Assembly (NCBI GenBank): GCA_001986395.2
Contig: MQVO02000005.1
Span: 1,426,001 to 1,490,000, forward strand
Length of the DNA stretch: 64,000 nucleotides
Direction of reading: 5' to 3'
Origin: Irpex lacteus
Lineage: Eukaryota > Basidiomycota > Agaricomycetes > Polyporales > Irpicaceae
Positions within the stretch are counted from its first letter, which is position 1; each line of letters opens with the position of its first letter. The notes beneath the pieces were generated by a model, which ran no database searches, was not told the DNA's origin, and saw only the letters and a list, made by a program, of their open reading frames with translations. Below, one piece after another: positions 1 through 10,113 of this stretch. Position numbers and translations under genes: made by a program.

Positions 1-104
1 TGAGCTTTGTATAGGTTGTATGCTGGTAAGTAGAGGAATTTTATAACATAACTGGTAAGTGCTTGATGAGTAAGTAGATGGGTTTACTGTCAAATCAATA
101 CTGC
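1..104 (-). repeat. Family B element, left piece (split copy)
   Basis: The sequence matches the middle of the other minus-strand family B copies (for example 46974-47062) up to the bases TTTACTGT, then stops abruptly at 104. The next bases of the family consensus, GTAAATATGAG, resume at about 35829. This is therefore read as the left part of one B copy cut by the 105-35828 insertion; its far end lies before the window. Similarity was judged by eye. Confidence 0.75.
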
Positions 105-322
105 ATCTCAATACAGTTCATTGCAGACTAGTACGGTTTATGAAGCGAGATTCAAACCTCGATTACCCCCGCCGCGATTGACAGGTGTGGGCTGTGCTCT
201 CATAGCCGCCAAAATAGACAATACGATCTCGGTAAACTCATCACGCCCTTGGCCTGTGAGCTCATTTGATAGTGAATACGCCATGCGCAGATTTCCGTGT
301 AACTTCGAAGTCACGTACGCAG

Positions 323-380
323 CACTCAATCACGACATCTTCAATCTAGACTGACCATGGCGGACGCCTTGCAGGCAATC
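323..380 (+). repeat. Direct repeat, copy 1 (about 58 bp)
   Basis: About 58 bp containing CACGACATCTTCAAT and a downstream GCAGGCA. It recurs with roughly 75-80 percent identity by eye at 521-578, same strand. Both lie in the non-coding stretch 105-880, in which no gene was recognised. They could be subterminal repeats of the composite element. Confidence 0.5.
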
Positions 381-520
381 AAGGTGGTAAAACGAAGGCG
401 GAAACGGACAATACGAGCACGGCAAACCCATACGCGAACACGGTTAATCGTCAATACGGCATGCATTAGTTACAAAGCAGTCTCAACCCTACATACGTCT
501 TGCACTCACGGAATAGCCAA

Positions 521-578
521 CACTCCATCACGACATATTCAATTTAGACCAATCTTGGTGAATGCCCTGCAGGCAGTC
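521..578 (+). repeat. Direct repeat, copy 2 (about 58 bp)
   Basis: Second copy of the repeat at 323-380, recognised by CACGACATATTCAAT followed by CTGCAGGCAGTC. The flanking 105-880 stretch is otherwise without recognisable genes. Confidence 0.5.
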
Positions 579-880
579 GATGAACAACGGTACAAATAGA
601 CAGTACGCGCAATGTACACTCGTAATTATGTCGACGGCAAAGGCTCATTTGCACGGTACCGCCAAGAGATATGGTCTACATATATTCGCTAGCTCGAGGC
701 GCAATGCAATCTGATTTGATATCCGACGTTAAGTTTGACTTCTCGTGTGAAGTGACCAGCGACTGCAGTGTCAATCATTGCATTCACCCTGAAATACATA
801 GCACGCTCGAATAAACAATTTTCTTTAGAGCCTCAAGCGGACACGGTGAGCTCAGTAATACATTGCCTACGTCAAGACAT

Positions 881-888
881 TATATAAG
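881..888 (+). promoter_or_regulatory. TATA box of the small gene
   Basis: TATATAAG. A start site about 30 bp downstream (near 910) would put the first exon at about 910-954, followed by a 53-bp intron (955-1007, GTGAGA to TTTGCAG) whose acceptor lies directly before the ATG at 1009. This favours 1009 over the ATG at 897 as the initiator. Confidence 0.5.
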
Positions 889-1008
889 GGCTTAGGATGT
901 GCGATAGATGTTGTTCATCAGGCCACCACGAGCAAGTCGTTGACTACACCCAAGGTGAGATTCTCTCCACTGCTTTGCTCCTAGTTGAAGCTTCATTTAC
1001 TTTGCAGA

Positions 1009-1476
1009 ATGAGTTATCAAAACCCAGGCGTTATGCTGCAGTATCTGCAGGCATCCTACACCAACCAGGTATGTTTCCGCGCGTGTTTTACGCTCAAACT
1101 CACTAATGGATATTTGCAGCCTCGTCGTCAGCCTCACGATGTTCTTCGTCATCAACCTCGCTTGGAGGTGAATCACTTGAACACCGATGTCGCGTTCAGA
1201 CTCCAGCCAGGAGAATACTACCACCCTCGCATCGACCCAGCTCATGGTCTCGGCCATTACACATATCCTCCCGCACCATCCGTAATGTTCACGACTGTGA
1301 ACGCGCCCTCGATTACTATCAACAACTACAACTATCGACGCGAGCCTTCCGTTCAGGAGGAAGAAAATGAGGGCTCTTCTGAAGCAAGGCGCAGCAGGTC
1401 GGAGAGATGGGTGCGCATTGCGAAAGATGTGCTGACTCTCTTCTTCTCCGGGTTGAGTTTATGCTTGGGAGGATAG
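1009..1476 (+). CDS. Small hypothetical protein with hydrophobic C-terminus
   Basis: Not recognised. The ATG at 1009 follows the acceptor of a likely 5'-UTR intron (955-1007). A second likely intron is 1069-1119 (GTATGT donor, CTAAT branch-like, TTTGCAG acceptor); it is 51 bp and in frame, so the product is about 138 residues spliced or 155 unspliced from this ATG. The N-terminus is polar. The middle is rich in Pro, Tyr and Asn (TVNAPSITINNYNY), followed by an acidic then Arg/Ser-rich patch. The last 16-18 residues (LTLFFSGLSLCLGG) are hydrophobic and could be a tail anchor. It belongs to the composite element remainder, so it may be cargo. No frame damage is seen. Confidence 0.45.
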   Translation: MSYQNPGVMLQYLQASYTNQVCFRACFTLKLTNGYLQPRRQPHDVLRHQPRLEVNHLNTDVAFRLQPGEYYHPRIDPAHGLGHYTYPPAPSVMFTTVNAPSITINNYNYRREPSVQEEENEGSSEARRSRSERWVRIAKDVLTLFFSGLSLCLGG

Positions 1477-2037
1477 AGGTAGCACTACGGCATTCTAGCT
1501 GGATTTCATTAACATTAGATGTTCAAGATATTTATATGGCACATTCACATTACATGCAGACTAACACCGGCATTTTTTGAGCTACGGATGTGTGACCAAC
1601 GAGTCATGGACGGTGGGTCGAAACGGGCTCACCCGCTCGTCGAAAGGGCTATATACGGCAGGTGAGCTGCCATATATAGTATGCCATCACCGTTTTCACG
1701 CTCCAGGCGCCCAAATTTATTATGGCCTCCCGCCCTCATATATCGGAGTCGCGACAGCGACACCAGACTGCATTACTATGACTCGGGACAAGTACGTAGA
1801 TGCTGCGGCTATCCTTACACAAGGTTTCCCAAGTTATTTTGTCTCAAAACCGAACGTTATCGAGCCCTTTCAAGGAATGGTCTGCTTTCAAGGACCAGGT
1901 AAATCCTGTACTTAGAGGGGGCCAGCACGAGGGAAACTTGGAAAAACCCACCGGGCCACTGGTGAGCGCTGGGGCAGCCAATGGGAGGACCCGATCGTGA
2001 ACACCCACAGGGATACACCGTCGATCCAATGATCCAA
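1477..2037. other. Intergenic stretch, no gene recognised
   Basis: There are open frames on both strands (about 110 and 90 codons) but no recognisable product, promoter or splice pattern. Near its right end (1974-2020) lies one copy of a 47-bp sequence that recurs on the far side of the old A element at 26083-26129. Confidence 0.4.
1974..2020 (+). repeat. 47-bp direct repeat flanking old A element (left)
   Basis: Begins GCAGCCAATGGGAGGA and ends ACAGGGATACACCG. The same-strand partner at 26083-26129 differs at only a few positions. The pair brackets the old A element and all it contains. It is far too long for a transposon target duplication, so it is more likely a pre-existing short tandem duplication or a trace of ectopic exchange. 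Confidence 0.6.
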
Positions 2038-2390
2038 TTACGATTTCTGAGTGTAACGAAGATAATCGTCTTCAGTTCGGTCAGGATCTGCCAGGTTTTG
2101 TCAGTAACGCGACCTGCTGTCAATGCGTGGGAATGTGCCTTCTGTTACTGAATAACAAGTTCCATTAGAAACATTTATAGTTGGGCGCTTTTTTATGGGA
2201 ATCTGTATTTGATGGATAGAGAGCCCAAAAATAAGTCATTTGATATGATTGTTGCACCAGATTATAGCTACGGAGTAGGCCTACCAGATGGTAAAACTAC
2301 CATGAAGTAATCTCATCTATGAGGAGAGATATGAGCTGGATGGTATTGGATGAGGACTTGAGGTTCAAACTCAGCCAAACTCCGACAGAA

Positions 2391-2460
2391 GCGCCCAAGT
2401 GTGCAAGCAACTCGCACCAACTGCTTCAGAAGGTTGTGGGTTCAATTCCCCCTTGGGTCA
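2391..2460 (+). other. tRNA-like segment in A element (SINE-like)
   Basis: Seventy bases that fold partly like a tRNA. A CCCAA/TTGGG acceptor core brackets the segment, a GTGC/GCAC D-stem is at 2401-2417, and a T-arm at about 2436-2455 has the box-B-like GGGTTCAATTCC. The anticodon arm is degenerate, so it is not a functional tRNA. Equivalent T-arms recur at the same place in every A copy (6849-6884, 23180-23215 complement, 43990-44022, 58060-58092), so it is part of the family. A polymerase III promoter origin is inferred. Confidence 0.5.
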
Positions 2461-2751
2461 TATTTTATAAATTGCTCACTTTTGATCATGTAGTGTCCAA
2501 AAAATACTGTAAAATGGGGAAAATAATCTATTGACATGGGTGTGCGTTAAATATAATTCATATAGTGTATATATGTTTAAATTCACGATATGTGGTTAGG
2601 CATAGTAAAATAGTAACCGACCTGAGTGCCATCATATTATGTGCCATATTAAGTGATATAAAAATCACAGATGTGGCAATGGATTATTTTTGCATTTAAT
2701 GGTATTTTATGAAGCATTATAGGATAAGAGAATGGGTGAAACAAAAAAGTG

Positions 2752-2790
2752 GCCTGTGAGGGATTGGAACTCGCAACCTTCTGAAGATGT
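2752..2790 (-). other. Second, inverted tRNA-like T-arm in A element
   Basis: On the minus strand the sequence reads AGAAGGTTGCGAGTTCCAAT followed by CCCTCACAGG, a box-B-like T-arm facing the one at 2391-2460. The same inverted partner occurs in the A copy at 6484-8297 (7176-7212, minus). Confidence 0.45.
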
Positions 2791-3270
2791 ATGTAATCAT
2801 GCTTAGCCAATCTAAGCAAAGTTAGCGAAAGCAAAATATTTGAGGTAGCTAGATTGGTCAATACTGTTTAGTAAGCAATTTGAAGCTAATCAAGTAGACA
2901 AATCATATAAATCGTATACTTTTGTGAATAAACTGGTTCCTAAAGGATGTTATGCTCAATGATCACATGCATTCTTTCAGATAGCTCAAGAGGGCAGTGG
3001 TATAGACTCACTGCTTCTTTTGGCGCTTATTTTGCTGTTTCCAGATGTTGTCACTTGTGTGAAGCAGGCCGACAAGTGGCAAGATACGATTCCTGAAACT
3101 AACAATGTGAGACTATAACTTGTAGACCAGCAGGTAGCAAAAATATCATTTCTGAGTATCTAATCTATTATATATTTCTAAATATAATAAAATAAATTAT
3201 GATATTTATGTATGTGCTACAATGACTTCACAAGAACAGAAGATATTATCTCTCAAATTCTCAATAAGTC

Positions 3271-3517
3271 TGTAAGGGATCGGTAATGCACAGCAGCGAT
3301 ACCTTGGCGCTTGTTGAACGGCGCATCAGGCGCGCCGCCGGTTTCCTATTATGGACTCATTTCCTTATATAGATACTGTACAGTTATTGATGGACACTCA
3401 AAAGATCCCTGACGGGATCACGATCTAGTTATCTTTATTCTTACTTGTACTCACGTCGATACCGAATACATATCGGTCTAACTCACGTCTGTGCGAGCGA
3501 GAAGCGAGATCTTTACA
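3271..3517 (+). repeat. 5' LTR
   Basis: Starts TGTAAGGGATCGG and ends GCGAGATCTTTACA, so the ends form the short inverted repeat TGTAA/TTACA. By eye it is identical to 24440-24686. It is preceded by the target duplication AAGTC. Confidence 0.95.
3366..3371 (+). promoter_or_regulatory. LTR TATA box
   Basis: TATATA inside CCTTATATAGATAC. About 30 bp downstream, at 3396, begins ACTCAAAAGA, which can pair with the bases just inside the LTR. This makes a start site near 3395 attractive and bears on how reverse transcription is primed. Confidence 0.5.
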
Positions 3518-3518
3518 C

Positions 3519-3528
3519 TTTTTTGAGT
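3519..3528 (+). other. Candidate primer-binding site (self-priming type)
   Basis: The bases directly after the LTR are C then TTTTTTGAGT. No TGG complementary to a tRNA CCA end follows the LTR. Instead 3519-3528 is complementary to LTR bases 3396-3405 (ACTCAAAAGA) with a single G-U pair, next to the predicted transcript start. Tf1 and sushi-type chromoviruses prime from the 5' end of their own RNA in this way; that it applies here is inference. A 7-bp inverted repeat (GTTTCGA TAAT TCGAAAC, 3528-3545) lies beside it. Confidence 0.4.
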
Positions 3529-3625
3529 TTCGATAATTCGAAACCGACGTGATTGCACTTGAGCGTGTTTATTAAAAACCGCGGGATAACGCTATCAGTA
3601 GACTAAAAACTACGGTACCGAGACT

Positions 3626-6483
3626 ATGGCACAGAAGAAGAAAAAGTCTAATGCCCGTGGTAATGGAGACATACGGTCGAATAGACCGGTGGAACCACCA
3701 GATCCCAGGGATCTGTCGCCAGAGGTCGACGATCAACGCGACCCTGAGAATACCCCAGACGCCCCCGGTCCGAGGACGCGAAGTCGAACGAGAATGAACG
3801 CCTTACAACGTACACGCTCGACTTCCTCGCAGCCAGATGAGGGCGAACGAAAGACACTCTCTAGACAAGAGCCAGAGAGTGCGTCGACCACAGGAGACCC
3901 AAGGTCTCGAGGTGTGACAGCCGAAACCGAGCAGGTTTCGGAGGACACGACCCCGTACCAAGGGACTAACGAAGTTGACTTCGACGAGATGTACGCGGAC
4001 CCTGAGGAAGAACGGTACATCACGGCGGGTACCACGAGGCACCAGCGGGACCAGGCAGAGTCGGAGGACGAAGAGGAAGGGCAAGGAAGCCCACTGACGG
4101 AGATGGAGGAAGAGGGTGAGAGTCAGGACCACCCGGTGAGCACCATCCCCGAGGACGATGAGGGCAACTCTCATCGCGACCGCGTCCGCAACGTGGACAT
4201 TCTGCAGGACGTCCTTAATGGGGTGTGGGACACGCTGAGGACGCAACATGACGAGATGGTCGAAATGAGGACCACTCAGGCCGCTGAGCTGGAGCGTCAG
4301 TGCACCCGCCACCGCGAAGACGAACGACGATACCAGTCGTTTACGCAAAACCTGATCGAAGCACAGCGAAAGCTGATCACTTTCGCGTCGACAAGGGGAT
4401 ATGAAGTACCAGGCGTGGATGACTTCCAATTGTCATCTGCTCCCTCGGACAAGTCGAACGAACCCATGGAGGGTTCGGTGAAACCAGACGTGCAGGACAG
4501 TCCGTCCGACTCCAACGTGGAGTCGTCCAAGCGTAGTCAAGCACAGGGTTCCTCAAGGGAACCGTCGTCCAAGGATAGCACCCCGCAACCGGAAAGGCAG
4601 GCTCCAAAGCCTGACCGAAGGAGGGAAAAAGAAGCTCCCCGCAACACCGCAATGGGGAAGGACGAGGCTACACGGCTACGGGAGGCAGGGCTGCTGGCGA
4701 CGTCGTCAGCATCGAGGTTCAGGCAAGACCATACAAGGTACGCGCAGCCTGAGCAACGACATCAACGACGCCAGGAACGGCGCCCGGACGTTGGGCAGGA
4801 ACGTCGCAGGCAGGTTGCCGTGCCTCCAGGGGGCCCTCCAGACGACGACGGTAGCAGCAGCGACGAGGGACGTGGGTCTGGAAGTGATCACTACGGTGGT
4901 CGAGGGGGGCGGAGACGCCGAGACACAGACGAGGAGAGCGAGTCAAGGGACTCGACCAACAACTCGATAGTGTATCGAGCGGGGCCACAATCAGCACCGC
5001 CTCGAGGCATCAATCGCAGGTACATAGTCCCAGTGTCGCAAGGGAACGACCGACGCATGCGAAACGAAGGCAGAGGCTCGAATGCGTACGCGCGACGGCC
5101 CAATCGAGAGAACGACGACGAGATCGTCGCTTACGAGAACAATACACGGGAGTGGATTCGAGAGGTGGTAAGACAAGACCTCGACCACGACCCGGAGGAT
5201 TTGCCCGTTCTTAACAGGAACGTCCGACTGAACATGCCCACTCCTTACAGTGGGGAAGACGACGTAGAGTTCTACGGGGACTGGGTACAGGATGTCACCC
5301 GGTTCTGCCACCTTACCCGCGTGGTAGGGAGAGGGCTGGATGGCCAGAGAGTGATACTACTGGGGGATATGCTGAAAGGCGAGGCCCTCAAGTGGTACAA
5401 ATCCGAAGTACGATCGCCTGAGCGATTGCAGCGCCATTGGACGTTCCTGGAGGTGATCTACGCCTTGCAGGATCGCTTTGTACACCAGGCTACCGCACAA
5501 CAAGCATCGCAAAGATTTGACGATGTGCGGTTTAGCAGTAGCACGGGAGTAGCGGGCCTGGCCAACGAACTACTCAAGTTCGCTGCGAGGATGGTCGAAC
5601 GACCTGACAATTACTCACTACGGAAGAAGTTCCAGAAGGAACTACCCAACGCGATCGTGGTTCCACTGCTCAGGAACCAGAAGGTCAACGCCGAAAATTC
5701 GACATTCCATAGGATGGTTAAGGAAGCGTTAGAGATTGAAAACGCCAATAAGGCGTTGGAGTACCATCAACGGAAACAAGAATTGACGTCGTCCAGAACG
5801 ACGAAGGCCTCACAGCCAACGACGACCACGCGACAGGTGTCATTCGCACGTAACACCACGGTCACGCCGACCGTAGGGAGTGCCCGTAGAAGCAGCCCGC
5901 CGCCCAGGAGAAGTAGCACCTCCATGGGCACGGCCGGTACTAGCGCAGGGCCAACCGTTGTATCGAGGCCTGCAAGCAGTGCCAGCAGGGCGGGGCAGAG
6001 GGTCCAGTCAGAGACTAGGAGTCCCAGTAGTAGGAACGACCCGGACCATAGCCATATAACGTGTTACGGGTGCGGGGGCATCGGGCACGTGAAGACGTCT
6101 CCGCTCTGCCCACTGAACGTCAATCAGAACCTCCGTAGGATGGAGTCGGAGGATGCGACGCGAGGCGAAGAACACGCGGACACGAACGTGCCTGAGTACG
6201 AAACAAGAGGTTCAGAGGACGAACAACCCCTCGAGGGGGAACAGTTCGATTATGACTACCCCACGGAAGTGTTCGATGAATACTTGGACTCGGAAGAGGA
6301 CACCGCGCTCAGGAGCATCCAGGTGGATGTAGACGAAGAGGTTAACGACCCGGAGGAATCAGTGTCCGAGTCGAGTGAGCCGTCACCACAACTCTATGGG
6401 ATGTCGGTCACTAACGAAAGTGACCATAAAGAACGACTCGCAGCCATTGCAGAGTCGACGGGGCAGCGCGTAGCGATGAGGGT
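3626..6483 (+). CDS. Gag region of gag-pro ORF
   Basis: Structural (capsid/nucleocapsid) part, about 950 residues, starting at ATG 3626, 109 bp after the LTR. The N-terminal half is polar with acidic and Arg/Ser-rich tracts. A retrotransposon gag (capsid-like) domain lies at about residues 535-720, from PTPYSGEDDVEFYGDW to the stretch after ELPNAIVVPLLR. One zinc knuckle is at about 812-828 (CYGCGGIGHVKTSPLC), spaced C-X2-C-X4-H-X6-C rather than the usual X4. An acidic C-terminal tail follows. The visible stop just after 6498 belongs to the inserted A element. Removing 6484-8299 joins this frame directly to the protease frame, so gag and pro were one ORF. The family is sure; virus-like particle assembly is the family role. 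Confidence 0.88.
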
Positions 6484-6848
6484 TACGATTCCTGAGTGAA
6501 ACGAAAGAGAATCGTTCCAATCCGGAGTGGTGCATTAACGGCGCTTGTCCGTCACGGATTTCGTTGCCAAACCGTGGGAATTCTGCTTGTTATTGTTGTT
6601 ACTACAGTAACACTTTTGTAGTAACAACTATAATTTGTGAATTAAGAAGTCAAATCTTGCTCATTTTACATGTTTAATACACCAAATTGTAGCTATCGAG
6701 AAGATCTATCAGATGATAATACAATCTTGAGGAAATATGGTCTATATGAAAAGATATGAGCTGGATGGCTTTGGATGAGGACTTGCCATTCAAACTCAGT
6801 CAAACTCCGATTTAAGCGCTCAAGCGCGCAAACAACTTGCAACTGCTG

Positions 6849-6884
6849 GCTTCAGAAGGTTGTGGGTTCAATCCTCCTTGGGTC
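6849..6884 (+). other. tRNA-like T-arm (box B) in A element
   Basis: AGAAGGTTGTGGGTTCAATC followed by CTCCTTGGGTCA: a T-stem/loop with an acceptor-like 3' strand and no intact cloverleaf. It matches position and sequence of 2425-2460. Confidence 0.5.
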
Positions 6885-7175
6885 ACATTTCATAACTTGC
6901 TTGTTTCGGACTATACAACCTTGAAAAAATGCCCTAAATTGCATAAAATAATCACTGAACGAGTTGATATATTTCCAAAACTCAAAATCACGTTCACACC
7001 TATTGATCTACAGCATGTGATTAGTGGACAACAAAATTGCATGTAATCTCAATGCCACCAGTTGTATGCTTTATGTTCAGCAGTAATAAAATGACCAATG
7101 TACTCACGGATTATATTATCATTTTATCACATTTTTGTATTATGTTGGGATAGAGCTTTAGGCCGAAGGAAAAAG

Positions 7176-7212
7176 TGGCACCCAGGGGATTGGAACTTGC
7201 AACCTTTTGAGC
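7176..7212 (-). other. Inverted second tRNA-like T-arm in A element
   Basis: The minus strand reads AAAAGGTTGCAAGTTCCAAT then CCCCTGGGTGCCAC, a T-arm with acceptor-like end facing the one at 6849-6884. The ending GGTGCCAC is shared with the T-arm in family B (for example 20797-20823). Confidence 0.45.
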
Positions 7213-7872
7213 TGAGGAAGTACATAATCAGATTTGACTAAAAAGAGCCAAAACTGCGGAAGCAAATCAAATGACCTCTGTTTTTGGCTAATATCATACT
7301 AGTAAGCAGATCACAACCCAAAAGGGTAGGTACATGGGCTCCTATTTTATTAAAAGCCTGAAAAGTGGCCACATCAATAAAATAAGAGTTTCTAGGCTAT
7401 CAAATGACTGACAGACAAATGCTTTCGCTTCAGATTGCCTAAAAGGGTAATGGAGTGCTCTCACCGTCTTTCCGGGCGCACGGGCGCTTATTTTGTCGTT
7501 TTACTCCTTTGGGATGGTGTCACATGACACAAACATATGCAGGTGTCAGAAATAAAAGATATGTTTTCTGGACCGGATTTTGCCCAGGATTCCGAATCTG
7601 ATCTCAGAATTTCGATAGCGGCACCGGTTCAGCAGATATTTGAGGAACATTGAATATATTTCGCATTTTAACTTTCCCAAATTCAATGCACCGGATATAG
7701 GAGTAGCAGTAGTGGCATGGCTTGGAAAGGTTAGGATCATGATTCTAGCATATATGGCCTGTCTCTACGTCAGCAATTATACATGTATTTCTGAACATGT
7801 TTCCGACTCAAAATGAACTTGCAGCAAAATTGTGATGAAAAATACATTAAAAGCCCTGGACCTTGTGCCAAT

Positions 7873-7951
7873 TATCTAAGCAGTATTACAAGGAGTTCAG
7901 AACAAGCGCCGTTTTGTGGGTGTTTGCTCTGAACTCCTCGTAATACTGCTT
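7873..7951. repeat. Long imperfect hairpin in A element
   Basis: AGCAGTATTACAAGGAGTTC pairs with GAACTCCTCGTAATACTGCT about 35 bases later, about 28-30 bp of stem. The counterpart at about 22110-22190 keeps the stem, although individual bases differ. Confidence 0.6.
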
Positions 7952-8299
7952 ACATGAGCACAAAAAATATATTCATGCGGTAAAATGAAAGTTCGAACAT
8001 TTCTTTCCAAGTTTGCTGTATCATACAGCCAGAACATGATATCATAATGCAACATGTCTGATGTCATCAAAACATAACCCAATTAAGTAGTAGCTACGGA
8101 CTTTTCTTGTAATAAAATACAAATAATCACAGTATCATAAAAATGATTGTTTTTACCTATCAAATAAGTAATAGATGTACTGTGCTTTGTCTATGAATAT
8201 CAAAACGGATAATTGTACATACTCACTGTCTTTTGAAGTGTATAGGCACTTATTTTCAGGAATCGTTACTTGCCACTTGATGGCCTCACTCCCCCAAGT

Positions 8300-8783
8300 A
8301 ACGTCTCAGGCGAAGCCTCGGCCCAGACTTCCGGCTCACTGTATGGTAGCATACGGGGAAGTGAATGGGCTCAAAGGGAAGATCCTATTCGACTCAGGAT
8401 CGTCTATCAATGCGATAAGCCCGGCCTTTGCGGTGGTTGCAAAGCTAACAGCATTCCCACTAGAGAACCCCGTAGGGCTGCAACTTGGGTGCGTAGGCAG
8501 TCGATCCAAAATAAACTTCGGACTAGAGACGTCAGTCAAACTCGGTGGTGCCACACTACAGGCCTACTTTGACGTCGTCAATCTGGACCACTACGACATG
8601 GTCATAGGGGTACCATTCATGCGCAGGCACGCAGTAGTGATTGACTTCGGATCGAACGACCTTCGGGTCGAGGGGAGATCAGTAACCACGGTGGCTCCAG
8701 CCGAAGCCGAGGCTAGGAAGGAGCATCGCACTAAGAGAGCGATGGCAGAGCCGCGACGAGAGGCTCCAAAGAGTCAGGAGTGA
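8300..8783 (+). CDS. Aspartic protease (pro) region
   Basis: Retroviral-type aspartic protease that would process the polyprotein. Continuous with gag once the A element is removed; codons begin ACG TCT CAG after the junction. The active-site motif is FDSGSSINAIS (DSG in place of DTG, a known variant). The C-terminal motif MVIGVPFMRRHAVVIDF matches the IG(R/I) strand of the family. The region ends KSQE followed by TGA at 8781, with CTA next, and the pol frame continues without a shift. In this copy translation could not reach it from gag because of the insertion. Confidence 0.85.
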
Positions 8784-8786
8784 CTA
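8781..8786 (+). promoter_or_regulatory. Candidate stop-codon readthrough site, TGA CTA
   Basis: The only stop between protease and RT is TGA at 8781, immediately followed by CTAGGGGCGG. The frame stays open before and after. UGA CUA is the well-documented efficient readthrough context in eukaryotes, and retroelements use readthrough or frameshifting to set the Gag:Pol ratio. A simple nonsense mutation is the alternative. Confidence 0.5.
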
Positions 8787-9815
8787 GGGGCGGTGCAGTC
8801 ATCGCACGCCAGAACGAACCAAAGTCACGAACGGGTTCGGAAGGAGGATGATAAAGCGTTGAAAACGGCGGGTACTCACCCGAATAATCGGGAGGCATCG
8901 AGCATCTTGAATAGAGACGATATTCCCCACCTACGTGAGGAATGGTTACGAAAGTATGCGGACATACTTGGCGGGGTACCGGCGAAACTACCACCGTTTC
9001 GAGAAATTAATCATAGTATCCCCCTCATCGACGAGTCAAAGGTGTATAAATACCACCTTCCCAAATGCCCCGATGCCCTTAAGCCTAAACTCATCGAGAA
9101 GATTAATCGATATGAGGAAGCTGGATGGTGGATACGCACCAACGTACCGCAAGCGATGCCGATGATGTGTTTGCCGAAAAGAGATGGAGGACTGCGCACT
9201 GTCTTCGACTGCAGACAGAGGAACGATAACACTATACATGACGTATCCCCGTTCCCGGATCAGGAACAGATACGACTGGACGTGGCTCGGGCCCCGTTTC
9301 GATCGAAGATCGATTTGTCGGACGCGTACGAGCAGATACGCATAGTGGACGAGGACGTGTGGAAGACATCGTTCTCGACGGTATATGGAACCATGCAAAG
9401 CAAGGTGATGCAGCAAGGGGACTGCAATGCGCCGTCCACATTCCAAAGACTGATGGTATACATATTCCGCAATCACCTGGGGAAATTCGTGCATGTCTAT
9501 TTGGACGATGTATTCATTTTCTCCATGACTATTGAGGAGCACGAGGAACACCTCGGTATCGTCTTCGAGACGTTGAAGAAGGCGGAACTATATTTGAAGG
9601 CCGCGAAGGTGCTGTTGTACGCACCCTCGATGGACTGTTTAGGGCACGTCATAGACGATGACGGACTGCACGCCGACTCTGATAAGATGTCGAAGATACG
9701 CAATTGGCGTACCCCGAGGAACTACAACGATGTGCAGAAGTTCCTGGGGATGGTGAACTACTTGTCCAACTTTATGCCGGACGTGTCGATGTACACGGGG
9801 CCCCTGGCCGAGATT
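8784..9815 (+). CDS. Reverse transcriptase region of pol (5' part)
   Basis: RNA-dependent DNA polymerase. Motifs in order: LPKRDGGLRTVFDCRQRN (fingers), KIDLSDAYEQIRI with the first catalytic Asp, QGDCNAPSTFQRLM (primer-grip side) and HVYLDDVFIFS, the YLDD box with the remaining catalytic Asp pair. The thumb region follows (FLGMVNYLSNFMP). The frame is cut at 9815 by the foldback element. Removing 9816-15455 (5640 bp, a multiple of three) joins GPLAEI to TRNG, the expected start of the connection/RNase H region. No other damage was seen here. Confidence 0.9.
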
Positions 9816-10113
9816 CAGGGGACCTTGTACCATTTGAGCCAAAATGGCCTGATCACGAGGGCAAGTTTATTCAACTACATACTCATCATGAGGCCTCCTA
9901 CCAAAGCCTAGGAGCTTTTCAGAAAAGCCTGCTCGTCGATATTGTGTGTACTGCCTATATTGGGAGGGTACCTGTGGCCACATATTGATGGGATCAATAA
10001 AGAGATCAAAAAAGCGCCCAAAAGCGTAAAAGGCTGAAAAGTGGCCACATCAAAAAAATACCGCTTCCAGGGCCTAGGGGGGGTATATCAGATCCCATCT
10101 GGATGCCTAATAT

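Larger units (their letters stand above)
6484..8297 (-). mobile_element. Family A element inside gag-pro
   Basis: Tail end TTACGATTCCTGAG at 6484; head end at 8297 reads TTGGGGGAGTG on the minus strand. The dinucleotide GT lies on both sides (6482-6483 and 8298-8299). Taking out the element plus one GT gives an uninterrupted codon series (R-V-T-S-Q) across the junction, which fixes the ends. No coding capacity is recognised. It holds two inverted tRNA-like T-arms, the GGGCGCTTATTTTG core at 7482-7495 and a long hairpin at about 7873-7951. It is nearly the same as the A part at 21811-23582, in inverted orientation. Confidence 0.88.

Noticed and set aside
897..1106. ATG at 897 as start of the small gene
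   Set aside because: It lies only 16 bp after the start of the TATA box, so it would be upstream of or at the transcript start; 1009 follows a good acceptor.
3648..5311. Long minus-strand open frames across gag
   Set aside because: Shadows of the gag frame; composition mirrors its Asp/Glu/Arg-rich codons.
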